Notes: generated by a model not told the origin, from the letters alone. Shown: positions 24,658 to 34,688, counted from the stretch's first letter. The stretch: DNA of 64,000 nucleotides from AC-43 sp963728855 (GCA_963728855.1 CAVSLN010000002.1:186001-250000); one strand, 5' to 3'. Made by a program: numbers and translations.

Positions 24658-26037
24658 ATGGATGTGGGGGCGGGGCGGTACCGGCTCGTCGAGCGGCTGG
24701 GCGCCGGCGGGATGTCGGTCGTCTGGCGCGGGTACGACGAGGTGCTGGGCCGCCCGGTGGCGGTCAAGCTGCTGTCCGCGGAGCTGAGCGGGGACCCGGA
24801 CTTCCGGGCTCGGGTACGGAGGGAGGCGCGCGCCGCCGCGCGGCTGTCGCACCCGTACGTCACCAACGTGTACGACTACGGCGAGGCGGCGGACGGGACG
24901 CCGTACGTCGTCATGGAGCTGGTCGAGGGGCGGTCGCTGGCGCGGCGGCTGGAGTCCGGTCCGCTCCCGCCGCTCTCGGCGGTCCGGATGGCGGCCCAGG
25001 TGGCCTCGGCGCTGGCCGCCGCACATGCCCAGGGGCTGGTACACCGGGACGTGACCCCGGCCAACGTGATGCTCTCCCCGGCCGGGGTCAAGGTGGTCGA
25101 CTTCGGGATCGCGGCCGCGTTCGGCGAGTGGGACCGCTCCGTTCTCGGTACCCCCGCGTATCTGGCTCCGGAGCAGCTGGCCGGCGGCCCGGCGCAGCCG
25201 GCGACCGACGTGTACGCCCTCGGCCTGCTCATCTACCTGGCGGTGACCGGTCGCCTGCCGAAGCCGCCCGCGCTGCCCGGCCTGCCTCCGGACCTCGCGG
25301 AGCTGGTCGCGGCCTGCCTGGCCACCGACCCGGCGGCGCGGCCCGGCAGTGCGGCGGTGGCCCGGCGCCTGGCCGAGCTGGCCGGCGTCGAGCCGACCGT
25401 CTCCCTCGGCGTACCGGGCCGGGGCTCGGCGCTGTCCCGGGCGACCGCGGCCCGGACGGTACGCGGGGCTACCCGGATCCTTCCGCCGCCGCCCCCGCCG
25501 CCCGACCCCGGTCCGGCCGACTGGGCCCGGCCCCGGCCGCAGCGGTGGGCCTGGGGCCTGGCCAGCCTGGTCGTCCTCGTCCTCGTCTTCCTGGCCGGTG
25601 TGGTCTTCGCGGGCGCGCGGCGCAGCGCGTCCGGGCCGGACCCGGCGGCGGTCGGGCCGGCCACCTCGGCGCCCCGCCCGTCGCCCCGCCCGTCGCCCAG
25701 CCCCACCCCGGCGCTCACCTGCACGGTTGCGTATACGGTGTCGCTGCAGGTGGGTTCCCGGTTCACGAGCGACATGAAGATCACCAACTCCGGTACGAAG
25801 CGGATCTCGGGCTGGACGCTCGTCTTCGACCTGCCGGGCGAGCAGCACCTGGACTTCGGCTGGTCCGGACAGTGGTCGCAGGACAACCGTACGGTCACCG
25901 TGCGGGACCTGATCTACAACGGTGCCATCGACCCGGGCGCGTCCACCTCGATCGGTTTCGTCGGCTCCAACGCCGGCAAGAACGCGAAGCCGGGAGACTT
26001 CGCCCTCAACGGCGTCCGCTGCCGCATCGATCAGTAG
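24658..26037 (+). CDS. Ser/Thr kinase-like protein with CBM2 domain
   Basis: A 459-residue protein closely resembling its divergent neighbour. GAGGMSVVW and VAVKLL are intact, but the catalytic loop is HRDVTPANVML, so the lysine of HRDxKPxxN is a threonine; activity may be weak or altered. VDFGIA is kept. A proline-rich stretch (eight prolines), a membrane helix (LASLVVLVLVFLAGVVFAG) and a Pro/Ser linker lead to a clear CBM2 domain: CTVAYTVSLQVGSRF, SGWTLVFDLPGEQ, FGWSGQWSQDNRTV and a final cysteine in NGVRC. The intergenic space of 104 bp must hold both promoters. Confidence 0.9.
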   Translation: MDVGAGRYRLVERLGAGGMSVVWRGYDEVLGRPVAVKLLSAELSGDPDFRARVRREARAAARLSHPYVTNVYDYGEAADGTPYVVMELVEGRSLARRLESGPLPPLSAVRMAAQVASALAAAHAQGLVHRDVTPANVMLSPAGVKVVDFGIAAAFGEWDRSVLGTPAYLAPEQLAGGPAQPATDVYALGLLIYLAVTGRLPKPPALPGLPPDLAELVAACLATDPAARPGSAAVARRLAELAGVEPTVSLGVPGRGSALSRATAARTVRGATRILPPPPPPPDPGPADWARPRPQRWAWGLASLVVLVLVFLAGVVFAGARRSASGPDPAAVGPATSAPRPSPRPSPSPTPALTCTVAYTVSLQVGSRFTSDMKITNSGTKRISGWTLVFDLPGEQHLDFGWSGQWSQDNRTVTVRDLIYNGAIDPGASTSIGFVGSNAGKNAKPGDFALNGVRCRIDQ

Positions 26038-26115
26038 TGCGGCGTCAGCCGCTCCTCCTGTGACGATCCGCTAACGCCACTCTTCATCGCTTCCCCGGCC
26101 GAATACATTCGCAGG

Positions 26116-26809
26116 GTGGGGCAGGAGATTCTCGTCGTCGACGACGACCTGACGGTGAGCGACGTGGTGCGCCGGTACCTGGAGCGGGCCGGGTACACCG
26201 TCACGCTGTCGGGGGACGGGCCGGGCGCGCTCGCGGCTTTCGAGCGGAACCGGCCCGACCTCGTGGTGCTCGACCTGATGCTGCCCGGTATCGACGGGTT
26301 GGAGGTGTGCCGCCGGCTACGGGCGAGCGCGCCGGACGTACCGATCGTCATGCTCACCGCGCTCGGCGAGGAGTCCGACCGGGTGCTCGGGCTGCAGCTC
26401 GGCGCGGACGACTACGTGACGAAGCCGTTCTCGCCGCGCGAGCTGGTGCTGCGGGTGCAGTCGGTGCTGCGCCGGTCGCTGGCGCGGCCGACCCCGGCAC
26501 CGGAGACGCTCACCGACGGCGGCGCTGGTGCTCGACACGGCCCGGCGGATCGCCCGGCTGGACGGTGCCGAGCTGGCGCTGACCGTACGGGAGTTCGACC
26601 TGCTGGTGTTCCTCATGCGCCATCCGGGGCGGGCGTTCCGCCGGGGGGAGCTGCTGGAGGCGGTCTGGGGCTGGACGTTCGGCGACCAGTCCACGGTGAC
26701 GGTGCACGTACGGCGGCTGCGGGAGAAGATCGAGGCCGACCCGGCCGACCCGAAGCGGATCCTCACCGTATGGGGCGTCGGCTACCGGTACGAGCGCGTC
26801 GATGGCTGA
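26116..26809 (+). CDS. OmpR-family response regulator, one frameshift
   Basis: The receiver domain is complete: acidic DDD near residue 10, phosphoacceptor in VVLDLMLPG (D53), threonine in MLTALGEE and lysine in YVTKPFSP. After residue ~135 the frame breaks in GGCGGCG at about 26517-26524; dropping one base continues as LVLDTARRIARLDG into a normal winged helix (LTVREFDLLVFLMRHPG, STVTVHVRRLREKIE, VWGVGYRYE) ending at 26809. The partner sensor gene begins in the overlap at 26802. The single extra base is probably a sequence error. Confidence 0.8.
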
Positions 26810-27819
26810 CGTCGGGGTCATGTTCGCCGTCGCGCTGGGCGCGCGCGCTGCTGGTCGCGCTGCCCGGCGCGCGTGGCGCACCGGTTGCTGCGCGGCTCGG
26901 TCGATCGTGGCACATCTGCCGTGCTCGTCGCGGTCGTGCGTGCTCGCCGTACTGGCCGGGGATCGTGGCGGTCGCCCAGGCGATGTTCATCTCCGCGCAC
27001 GACCTGCGGGTACTGCTGATCGTCGTGGCGCTGGCCGGCGCGGTCAGCCTGGCGATCGGCTGGTGGCTGGGCCGGCGGCTGGCGGCCGCCGCGATGTGGG
27101 CGGACGAGGCCCGGGCGCGGGAACGGCGCGGCCGAGGCCAGCCGGCGGGAGCTGGTCGCCTGGGTGTCGCACGACCTGCGTACGCCGCTGGCCGGGCTGC
27201 GCGCGATGGCCGAGGCGCTGGAGGACGGGGTGGTGGTCGACCCGGACACGGTGGCCGAGTACCACCGCCGGATCCGGGTCGAGACCGACCGGATGGCCGC
27301 GCTGGTCGACGACCTGTTCGAGCTGTCCCGGATCAACGCCGGCGCGCTGCGGCTGTCGCTGGCCCGCGGTGCCGCTCGGGGACGTGGTCTCCGACGCGGT
27401 CGCCTCGGCCGCGCCGGTGGCCGCCGCCCGGCGGCATCCGGCTGGTCGCCGCGGAGTCCGGCTGGCCGGTGGTACACGGCGAGCGAGCCGGAGCTGGCCC
27501 GGATCGTGGGGAACCTGCTGCGCAACGCGATCCGGTACACGCCGCCGGACGGCACCGTGACGGTCAGCGGCGGGCGGGACGCCGACGGCGGCTGGTTCGC
27601 GGTGACCGACGGGTGTGGCGGGATCCCGGACGGGGACCTGCCGCGGGTGTTCGACGTGGCGTTCCGGGGCGAGGCCGCCCGTACCCCTGACGGGTGACCG
27701 CGGGTTTGGGTCTGGCCATCGTCCGCGGCCTGGTGGAGGCCCACCGCGGCGCGGTCGCCGTCAGCAACGTCGATGGTGGCTGCCGTTTCGAGGTACGGCG
27801 GCTGCGAGCGGTCGTCTAG
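26802..27819 (+). pseudogene. Sensor histidine kinase, many frameshifts
   Basis: Followed across frames the gene encodes two N-terminal helices, a HAMP-like linker (GWWLGRRLAAAAMWADEARARE), the H-box WVSHDLRTPLAGLRAMAEAL, the N-box NLLRNAIRYTPPDGT, a G1 box reading TDGCGGIP and a last box GLAIVRGLVEAHRGAVAVSN, ending RRLRAVV at 27819. At least eight frame changes occur, for example near 26840, 26865, 26905, 27125, 27370, 27430, 27480 and 27695. All functional boxes survive, so indel errors in this stretch are more likely than a dead gene. G1 has DGCGG rather than the usual DxGxG. Confidence 0.75.
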
Positions 27820-28584
27820 CGCGCGCGAGCACGGGCAGGTCCGCTCCTCGGGCAGCCGGGCCAGCACGTCGAAGAGCAGTCCCCGCAGGCGCTCGGTGTT
27901 CTCCGCGAAGACCCGGAACACCTCCTCCTGAGTCACCCCGTGCTCGCCCTCGACGCCGGCGTCGAGATCCGTGACGAGCGCGATGGCCGTGTAGCAGATC
28001 GCCAGCTCTCGGGCGAGGGCCGCCTCGGGCAGCCCGGTCATATTGACGACAGCGCCACCCATGCTCGTGTACCACCGCGACTCCGCGCGGGTCGAGAAGC
28101 GCGGCCCCTCGATCACGACCATGGTGCCGTCGTGGGTGCCGATCCCCTTGTCCCGGGCGGCTTTCTTGACTGCCTCCCGCCCGTCCGGACAGTACGGGTC
28201 GGCGAAGTTCACGTGCACCGCCCGCTCGTCGTAGAACGTCTGGGCCCGGCCGCTCGTCCGGTCGATCACCTGGTCGGGGACGACGAACGTACCCGCTCCC
28301 AGCTCCGGGCGCAGGCCGCCGACCGCGCACGGGGCGAGGATCTGGCGTACCCCGATCTCCTTGAGTGCCCACAGGTTGGCCCGGTACGGGATCCGGTGCG
28401 GCGGGTACCGGTGGTCCCGGCCGTGCCGTGGCAGGAACGCCACCCGCCGGTTTCCGACAGTTGCCACGGTCACCGGGTCGGACGGCTGGCCGTACGGCGT
28501 GTCGACCGGGTGCTCCACGGCGTCGTCAAGCAGGGCATAAAGGCCGGATCCGCCGATCACGGCGAGGTCAGCGAGGACGGTCAC
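27805..28584 (-). CDS. mtnP: Methylthioadenosine phosphorylase
   Basis: About 260 residues of the trimeric PNP/MTAP family, cleaving 5'-methylthioadenosine to adenine and methylthioribose-1-phosphate. Phosphate loop IGGSGLY, PRHGRDHRYPPHRIPYRAN, EGPRFSTRAESRWYTSMGG, and MTGLPEAALARELAICYT are intact; the TGLPE and TDLDAG forms favour MTAP over PNP. The usual end TCPCSRALD is present at about 27805-27830, but no stop follows in frame; the open frame runs on over the antisense of the kinase gene. A small indel in the CGCGCGCG run at about 27819-27827 probably hides the stop. GTG 28584 is the start. Confidence 0.85.
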
Positions 28585-28696
28585 GTGCAGACCTTAACGC
28601 GACACGGACGGCAAGCTATCGTGCGGTCATGGCGTCGCGCGCGGACCTGGTTATGGATACTGGCCCCCGGCTGGTCGAGGGTGGGCACGGGTAGCC

Positions 28697-29284
28697 ATGC
28701 AACCGGAACCGACGATCGGGGGTCGCGCCATGGAGTCGCTGACCGGGCGGCTGCTGGTGGCGACCCCGTCGCTGAAGGACCCCAACTTCGAACGGACCGT
28801 CGTGCTGCTGGTCGCGCACGAGGAGGGCGGCGCGCTCGGCGTCGTACTCAACCGGGCCACCGAGGTCCCGGTCGCCGACGTACTGGAAGGCTGGGCGCCG
28901 CTGGCCGGGGACCCGGCCGTGGTGTTCGAGGGCGGACCGGTCCAGCCTGAGGCCGCGATCTGCCTGGCCCGCACCCGGACGGGGGTACGGCGGGTGTCCG
29001 GCTTCAACCGGGTGTCCGGCGCGGTCGGTACGGTCGACCTGTCCGGCGACCCGGAGAAGCTGCGCGAGGACGTGCTGTCCGTACGGGTCTTCGCCGGGTA
29101 CGCCGGCTGGGCCGCGGGCCAGCTGGAGGGGGAGATCGCGGGCGGCTCGTGGTTCGTGTTCGACGCGCTGCCCGGGGACGCGTTCGTACCCCGACCCGAC
29201 GATCTCTGGCCGATGGTGCTGCGCCGGCAGGGCGGGATGACCGCGGCGATCGCGATCTTCCCCGCCGACCCGGCGATGAACTGA
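28697..29284 (+). CDS. YqgE/AlgH family protein
   Basis: A 195-residue protein of the widely conserved YqgE/AlgH (DUF179) family. Diagnostic segments: LTGRLLVATPSLKDPNFERTVV, LGVVLNRATEV, VVFEGGPVQPEA, RVFAGYAGWAAGQLEGEI and SWFVFDALPGDAF. The role is not established; family members are linked to redox and transcription control. Start ATG 28697 or the one 11 codons later are both possible. It is the last ordinary gene before the tRNA-Ala island. Confidence 0.9.
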   Translation: MQPEPTIGGRAMESLTGRLLVATPSLKDPNFERTVVLLVAHEEGGALGVVLNRATEVPVADVLEGWAPLAGDPAVVFEGGPVQPEAAICLARTRTGVRRVSGFNRVSGAVGTVDLSGDPEKLREDVLSVRVFAGYAGWAAGQLEGEIAGGSWFVFDALPGDAFVPRPDDLWPMVLRRQGGMTAAIAIFPADPAMN

Positions 29285-29327
29285 TCTCCGTCGGGTACCG
29301 AGGTGACTGCCGCCAGGGCGCTGTGTA

Positions 29328-31042
29328 CTATTGCGCGAGTGCCCGGCGCGTCCGGGTACGTGGGGCCGTGGCGCAGCTGGTAGCGCACCACACTGGCAGT
29401 GTGGGGGTCAGGGGTTCGAGTCCCCTCGGCTCCACCGAGCGCACCATTGTGCGAACCGGTGGTTGTTCCTCGTTGTAGCGGGCGTCGTCCGGGTTGGGCG
29501 GGGTCAGTGGGTCTTGGTCGGTTGGGATCTTGAACACGGGTATGACTCCCTGGTCGGTGATCTTGATGTCGGCGATGAGGGTTTCGATGGCGGCTTTGCG
29601 TTCGCCGGTGGTGCCGATGGTGGTGACTCGTGCAGGTAGGTACGGAGCCGTTGAAGGGTGCCGGGTGGTGGCGGCGTGGGCTGGGCGTCGAGGTTGGTCG
29701 GTGATGTCGGCGTGGTGGGCGCGGAGCTGTTCGACCCGGGCGCGTAGCTCTTTGATCCGGGGTCCGGCGGTGGCGTCGTCCATGGTCCCGTTCTCGAACG
29801 CGGTGTGGTACTTGTCGATCGCGTGTTCGGCGGTGGTGATCTGGGTGGTGATCGCGTCGAGTTCGGCGTGCCGGTCGGTGTGGGCGTCGTGGTGCTGCGC
29901 TCGGGCGCGTTCGATCATGGCGGTGAGGATGGGTTCGGCGGTGGTGTAGAAGTCGTACAACGCTTGCAGGACAAGCTGGTCGAGTTGGTCGGCGGGGAGT
30001 CGGGGGGCTTGGCAGCCGGCGGTGCCGTAGCGGGTGCGGGAGAAGCAGGTGTAGTAGCGGTACTTGCGGTTGCGGCCGTTCGCTGAGGTGCCGATGTACT
30101 TGTGGCCGCAGTGTGGGCAGGTGAGCAGGCCGGTGAGGTAGTAGTCGGAGTCGCTCATAGCGCGTTGGGTTTGGGGTTCGCCGCGGGAGGTGGCGATCTC
30201 CTGGGCGCGGCGGAAGGTTTCGTGGTCGATGAGCGCCTCGTGGGCATCGGGGACGTAGACGTCGTGGTAGGCGATGGCGCCGAGGTAGGCGGGGTTGTCC
30301 AGGATCCGGTTGATGGTGTGCCCGGCCCAGGGTTTGCCGGTGCGGTTGGGGATGCCACGCCGGTTGAGTTCGGCGGCGATCGCGCGGGTGCCGAGCCGGT
30401 CGTGGGTGTAGAGGCGGTAGATGTCGCGCAGGATGGGTACCTCGGCGGGGTTGGGGACGAGTTTCTGGGTGTCGCGGTCGACGAGGTAGCCGTAGGGGCG
30501 GGTTCCGCCGGCCCATTTGCCTTTGCTGGCTTTGGTGGTCATGCCGTGTTTGACCCTGTCGATGATGGTGGCGCGTTCGAATTCGGCGAAGACGGCGAGG
30601 AGTTGGATGAGCATCCGGCCGATGGGGCTGCCGGTGTCGAATGGTTCGGTGGCGGAGGCGAAGGCGATACCGGCGTCGTCGAGTTGGACGAGAAGTTCGA
30701 GGAGGTTGGCGACGCTTCGGCTGAACCGGTCGAGTCGGTAGACGAGGAGGACCTCGAATCGGCCGGCCGAGGCGGCGCGGAGCGCGTTTTGGAGGCCGGG
30801 TCGGTCGGTGGTGGCGCCGGAGGCGTCGTCTTCGAATTCGGCGACGATTCTCCAGTCGGGTCTGGCGGCGACGAATTTGATGAGTGCGGTGCGTTGAGCG
30901 TCAAGGGAGAAGGGTTGGTGTTCGTCGTCGGTGGAGCGGCGGATGTAGATCGCTACCCGGCGCGGGCCGGTCGGCTGTTCGGGTTCTGGCTTGCGGGCGG
31001 GTCGGCCGCGTCGCTTGTGTGGTGGGGTGGGGTGCCTGTCAT
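29328..31042 (-). CDS. Large serine recombinase at tRNA-Ala
   Basis: About 570 residues when read across one frame change. The resolvase domain has the catalytic serine in YIRRSTDDEHQPFSLDAQR, then LLVYRLDRFSRSVANLLEL and GRMLIQLLAVFAEFERATI. A recombinase domain follows, with a zinc ribbon (CPHCGHKYIGT ... YYTC...GC) and a coiled coil at the C-terminus. The ATG at 31042 has a strong GGAGGA site but is one frame off from the basic leader KRRGRPARKPEPEQ, so an indel near 31010-31030 is likely. The frame has no own stop at the tail: it crosses the tRNA-Ala gene and ends at 29328. It should integrate and excise the island. Confidence 0.88.
29362..29434 (+). tRNA. tRNA-Ala(GGC)
   Basis: A full 73-nt cloverleaf. 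Acceptor GGGGCCG pairs with CGGCTCC and contains the G3-U70 pair that marks alanine tRNA. Anticodon arm CCACA-CTGGCAG-TGTGG gives anticodon GGC; T-arm GGGG-TTCGAGT-CCCC. CCA is not encoded. The serine recombinase frame runs through it on the opposite strand, which points to the 3' part as an attachment site. Confidence 0.97.
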
Positions 31043-31127
31043 CGGCTGTTCCTCCGTGTTGAGGGGTTCGGGGATGGGTGGTGGCGGGTCCGGCGTGGGC
31101 CCGCCACCGAGGTATCGCGGGTGTTGG

Positions 31128-31445
31128 TCAGGCCGCTTTCTCGGGGTGTTGGTGCCAGTAGTGGTTGAGGAGTACGGCCCAGGCTTCGATCGCGTTATCG
31201 AATTCCTCGATGGTCATGGGAATGGTCTCGACTCGTACGATCCGGATCGGCGAATTGGGTAGGGATTTAGCGCACCGGGCGCCGGTGGTGTTGTGCGTAC
31301 CGCCCGTTCTCTTTCTGGGTTGGGGGGTACCGGGTACGCGGATTGTCAGGATACCTCCCGACGGGGTTTTCGTAGTCTGGCTGGTTAGCCACGGTCCTCC
31401 GAAAGGCACGCTTGATGCCGGCTGGGGTCGGAGTCCTCGGTTCAT
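31128..31445 (-). CDS. Small hypothetical protein upstream of the recombinase
   Basis: About 105 residues with no recognised domain. The N-terminal 70 residues are basic and Gly/Pro/Thr-rich; the last 30 (MTIEEFDNAIEAWAVLLNHYWHQHPEKAA) look like an amphipathic helix and may be the only ordered part, or a separate short protein from the internal ATG. The ATG at 31445 has AAGGAG eight bases upstream. Its position just ahead of the recombinase on the same strand would suit an excision or accessory factor, but nothing in the sequence shows this. Confidence 0.5.
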   Translation of the reverse strand: MNRGLRPQPASSVPFGGPWLTSQTTKTPSGGILTIRVPGTPQPRKRTGGTHNTTGARCAKSLPNSPIRIVRVETIPMTIEEFDNAIEAWAVLLNHYWHQHPEKAA

Positions 31446-31714
31446 AGTTTTTCTCCTTCGCGTGGATACGCGGTTGTGGGGATAAGGCCGATCGATACGG
31501 TTGATGGCGTACGTCCTTTCCGGAGAAGGGGTGTCCCCCGACACCCTGGGCGAGCACGTGGGCGGCGGTTGGCGTCATCGTGGCTGGGGATGACGGCCTT
31601 GACTTGTGGGCGTTGGTGCCCGGCGACATCGTGGGCATCGACAGGTATGGAAACGGCCCTCCCGTCTGGTTAGTCGCCTGGACCGGGAGGGCCGCGAGGT
31701 GCTTGGAGGCACCG

Positions 31715-32332
31715 GTGCCCACGGTATGCCATGTGCTGGCTGTTGTTGAAGAGCAGTTGTCATCTGGTGATCTGGAGTGTCTGGTCGACGGCTGCGGTGG
31801 GGTCCTGGCTCCGTGGTGGTACGGGGTTGAGCGGGACCTGGTGGGGTTGAACGGCCGGGTGGAGCGGGTGCGGCCTCGGCGTGCGATTTGCCGGTCGTGT
31901 TCGAGGACGCGGGTGCTGCTGCCGGACACGATGTTGCGGCGGCGTCAGTACGGGGTGGAGGTGATCGGGGAGGCGTTGGCGTTGGCCGCGGAGGGGTGGG
32001 CCTGGAGCCGGATCGCTGCCCGGCTCGGGGTTGCCTACGCCACGGTGCGGGGTTGGCTGCGGCGGATGGTTCGCCGGGCTGAGCTGGTGCGGGCTTGGCT
32101 GTTGGGGTTGCTGGGCGCGCTGGTCGATGATCCGTGGCTGCCGGCGGGTGAGCAGCGCCCGTTGGCCGACGCGTTGGTGGTGCTGGAGGCGTTGCACCGG
32201 CAGATGCCGGCCCGGTGGCCGTTGGTGGCCAGGGTGTCGCGCTGGCAACTGGTGGCGCGTTTGTCCCGGTCGGGCCTACTGGCGCCACCCTGGCCGCTTG
32301 ATCATCTCAACGCGAGTCGCCCGGTGACGTAA
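31715..32332 (+). CDS. DUF6431-like zinc/HTH protein of transposon
   Basis: About 205 residues. A split cysteine pattern (CLVDGCGG ... CRSC) suggests a zinc ribbon, followed by LPDTMLRRRQYGVEVIGEAL and a helix-turn-helix GWAWSRIAARLGVAYATVRGWLRRM. This layout is typical of the DUF6431-type proteins found beside integrase-core transposases in actinomycetes. GTG 31715 with GGAGG upstream is the best start; the open frame extends to 31580. It probably binds the transposon ends or helps the transposase. Confidence 0.6.
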   Translation: MPTVCHVLAVVEEQLSSGDLECLVDGCGGVLAPWWYGVERDLVGLNGRVERVRPRRAICRSCSRTRVLLPDTMLRRRQYGVEVIGEALALAAEGWAWSRIAARLGVAYATVRGWLRRMVRRAELVRAWLLGLLGALVDDPWLPAGEQRPLADALVVLEALHRQMPARWPLVARVSRWQLVARLSRSGLLAPPWPLDHLNASRPVT

Positions 32333-32396
32333 CCGCAGGCAGGTGCCACGGTGATCGGTCGAAGACGACATCGATCGATCACAGTAGGAGGCGCCG

Positions 32397-33796
32397 GTGA
32401 CGTTCGTCGATGATCAGCATGTGGCGCGGCGGGCCAGGGCACAGGACGTCGCGTTGTTTCGGTACCGGTTGATCGCTGAGGCGTTGGAACCGCAGCTGTC
32501 AACCAAGCAGCGCGGTGCGCTGGTACGCGCTATCGCCGACAAGGTGCATACCGGCCCGGCCGGCACACCGGTGCAGGTGTCGCGCAAGAGCCTGGACCGG
32601 TGGATCCGGGCGTGGCGCGCGGGCGGGTTCGAGGCGTTGTGCCCGCAGCCCCGCAACGCGTTGCCGCGCACCGACGCCGAGGTGTTGGAGCTGGCCGCGG
32701 CGTTGAAGAAGGAGAACCCGCAGCGCACTGCGGCGCAGGTGCGTCGGATCCTGGCCGCCCGGGGCGGGCCGATGCCCTCGGAACGCACGCTGCAACGGCA
32801 TTTCGTCCGCGAGGAGATCAACACTGCGCTCGTGGGGAAGGTGCACGGCCGGTTCGAGGCCGAGGCCCCCAACCTCTTGTGGATCGGCGATGTTCTCCAC
32901 GGGCCCGTTGTCGCGGGGCGCAAGACCTACCTCTTCGCGTTCATCGACGACCACAGCCGGCTGATCACCGGATGCCGGTGGGGCTATAGCGAAGACAGCC
33001 TGCACCTGGCCGAAGCGTTGCGGCAGGCGATCGCCATCCGCGGGGTGCCCACCCGGTTGTATGTCGATAACGGGGCCTGTTTTGTCGATGAGACGCTACC
33101 CCGGTACTGCGCCAAGCTCGGTATCCGCCTGGTGCACACCCCGCCCTACCAACCCCAAGGCCGCGGCAAGATCGAACGCCTGTTCGAAACGGTGCGGGGC
33201 CAGTTCCTGGTAGAGATCAGCCCCGACGGCCAGCCCGCCCCGGGCGGCTGGTCCTGGCCGACCTCGTCGAGCTCAACGGCCGTTTCCGGACCTGGGTAGA
33301 GCGCGAGTACCACCTGCGGACCCATTCGGAGACCGCGATGACCCCCCTGGCCCGCTGGGCTGCCGCAGCACCCCGCCACGTCAGTGGACCCGACCTGGAC
33401 GCGGCGTTCCTGTGGGAAGCCACCCGGTCCGTCCACGCCAAAACCGCCACGATCAAGTTCCACGGCAACGTCTACGAGGTCGACGCCCGGCTGGCCGGAC
33501 GGACAGTGACCCTGGCCTACTCGCCGTTTGACCTGACCGGCGCCACTATCGCGATCCAGGTGTCTTACCGCGGCGTCGCATACGGCACCGCCAAAGCGCA
33601 CCTGGTGAAACAGCACACCCACCCCAAGGTCAAAACCGTGCCACGCCCCCAACCGGCAACCCCGACCGGGATCAGCTACCTGGACCTGCTCGAACACCAA
33701 CGCGCCACCGCCGACGGCACCTCCCACTGCATCTCCTACCGCGACCTGCACGCCACCACCGCGACGACACCTGACCCGGAAGGGCAATCATCATGA
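32397..33796 (+). pseudogene. Integrase-core (DDE) transposase, one frameshift
   Basis: About 466 residues. N-terminal HTH region, then a rve-type catalytic core with DVLHGP, the second acid in YVDNGACF, and the glutamate in QGRGKIERLFETVRGQF, giving a DDE triad. A C-terminal Mu-type beta-barrel (FHGNVYEVDARLAGRTVTLAYSPFD) follows. The frame breaks at about 33235-33245: ISPDGQPAPG should continue as LVLADLVELNGRF, which requires one added base. GTG 32397 has AGGAGG upstream. No slippery heptamer is visible, so programmed frameshifting is unlikely. Confidence 0.8.
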
Positions 33797-34605
33797 TCAC
33801 CGATCAGATACGCGGCTACTTCGGATTCAGCGCCTGCCCTTCGACCGGTCGTTGGCGGTGTCGCAGATGTTCGGCTCCGCCAGCCACAAAGAGGCCGTCG
33901 CTAGAATCGAGTACGCCATCGCCACCCGCACCATGGCCGTGCTCACCGGCGAAGTGGGCGCCGGCAAGACCGTCGCGGTCCGGGCTGTAGCCGCCCATCT
34001 GGACGCCTCCCGGCATCAGCTCATCTACCTACCCAACCCGCAGGTGGGGGCACGCGGCATCCACCACGCGGTCGTGTCAGCCCTCGGCGGCGTGCCCCGT
34101 TTCCACCACGCCACACTGATCCCCCAAGCCGCCGATGCTCTGGCCGGTGAACTCGCCGAACGAGGCCGAATCACCGTCATCATCGTCGATGAAGCTCACC
34201 TGCTCGTCCACGACCAGCTCGAAGCGATTCGCATGCTCACCAACGCCGAACTCGACTCGGTTTCGGCCTGCGCGATCCTGCTCATCGGTCAACCCCAACT
34301 GCGCCACAACATGAAGCTCGGCGTGCTGGCAGCCCTCGACCAACGAATCGCCGTCCGCTACCAGATGCAACCCATGACCATCGGCGAAACCAGCGACACC
34401 TACGCCACCACATCCGCCTCGCCGGCCGAGGCGACGCACTGTTCAGCGATGACGCCGCCGCCTTCATCCACCACACCAGCCGCGGCTACCCCAGAGCCGT
34501 CAACCGCCGGCCACCGCCGCCCTCATCGCCACCTACACCAGCCACAAAACCATCGCCGACGAAACCACCGCCCGCGCCGCCGCGACCGAGATGAGCGACC
34601 AATGA
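33793..34605 (+). pseudogene. ExeA/TnsC-like AAA ATPase of transposon, frameshifted
   Basis: About 270 residues when followed through three frames. Start MITDQIRGYFGF, then PFDRSLAVSQMFGSASHKEA after a shift near 33830. Walker A is LTGEVGAGKTVAVRA, Walker B TVIIVDEAHLL, sensor 1 LIGQPQL. The end reads RHHIRLAGRGDALF, ALIATYTSHKTIADE and TEMSDQ after shifts near 34395 and 34505. Such ATPases activate or target the partner transposase. The ATG of the next tiny ORF overlaps its stop (ATGA). Confidence 0.75.
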
Positions 34606-34688
34606 CCAGCCACCTCACATACACCAATGAGCCCACCGACCACTCGGCCTGGCCGCAATCGCCGGTCGGTCCGCTGGCCAGGACCTGA
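34602..34688 (+). CDS. 28-residue ORF coupled to the transposon ATPase
   Basis: MTSHLTYTNEPTDHSAWPQS is its first 20 residues. Its ATG overlaps the ATPase stop and its TGA overlaps the next ATG (TGATG). No homology is recognised. The chain of overlapping starts and stops suggests it is translated, by re-initiation. Confidence 0.4.
   Translation: MTSHLTYTNEPTDHSAWPQSPVGPLART

Noticed and set aside
26818..28584. A 588-residue fusion of MTA phosphorylase with a C-terminal extension
   Set aside because: The extension is antisense to the histidine kinase, has no domain character and follows a complete phosphorylase end.
30102..31262. A 386-residue plus-strand ORF rich in Gly/Val/Asp
   Set aside because: It is the antisense of the serine recombinase; its composition is the mirror of that gene.
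33235..33245. Programmed -1 frameshift in the transposase
   Set aside because: No slippery heptamer or downstream structure is evident, and other genes nearby have similar random indels.
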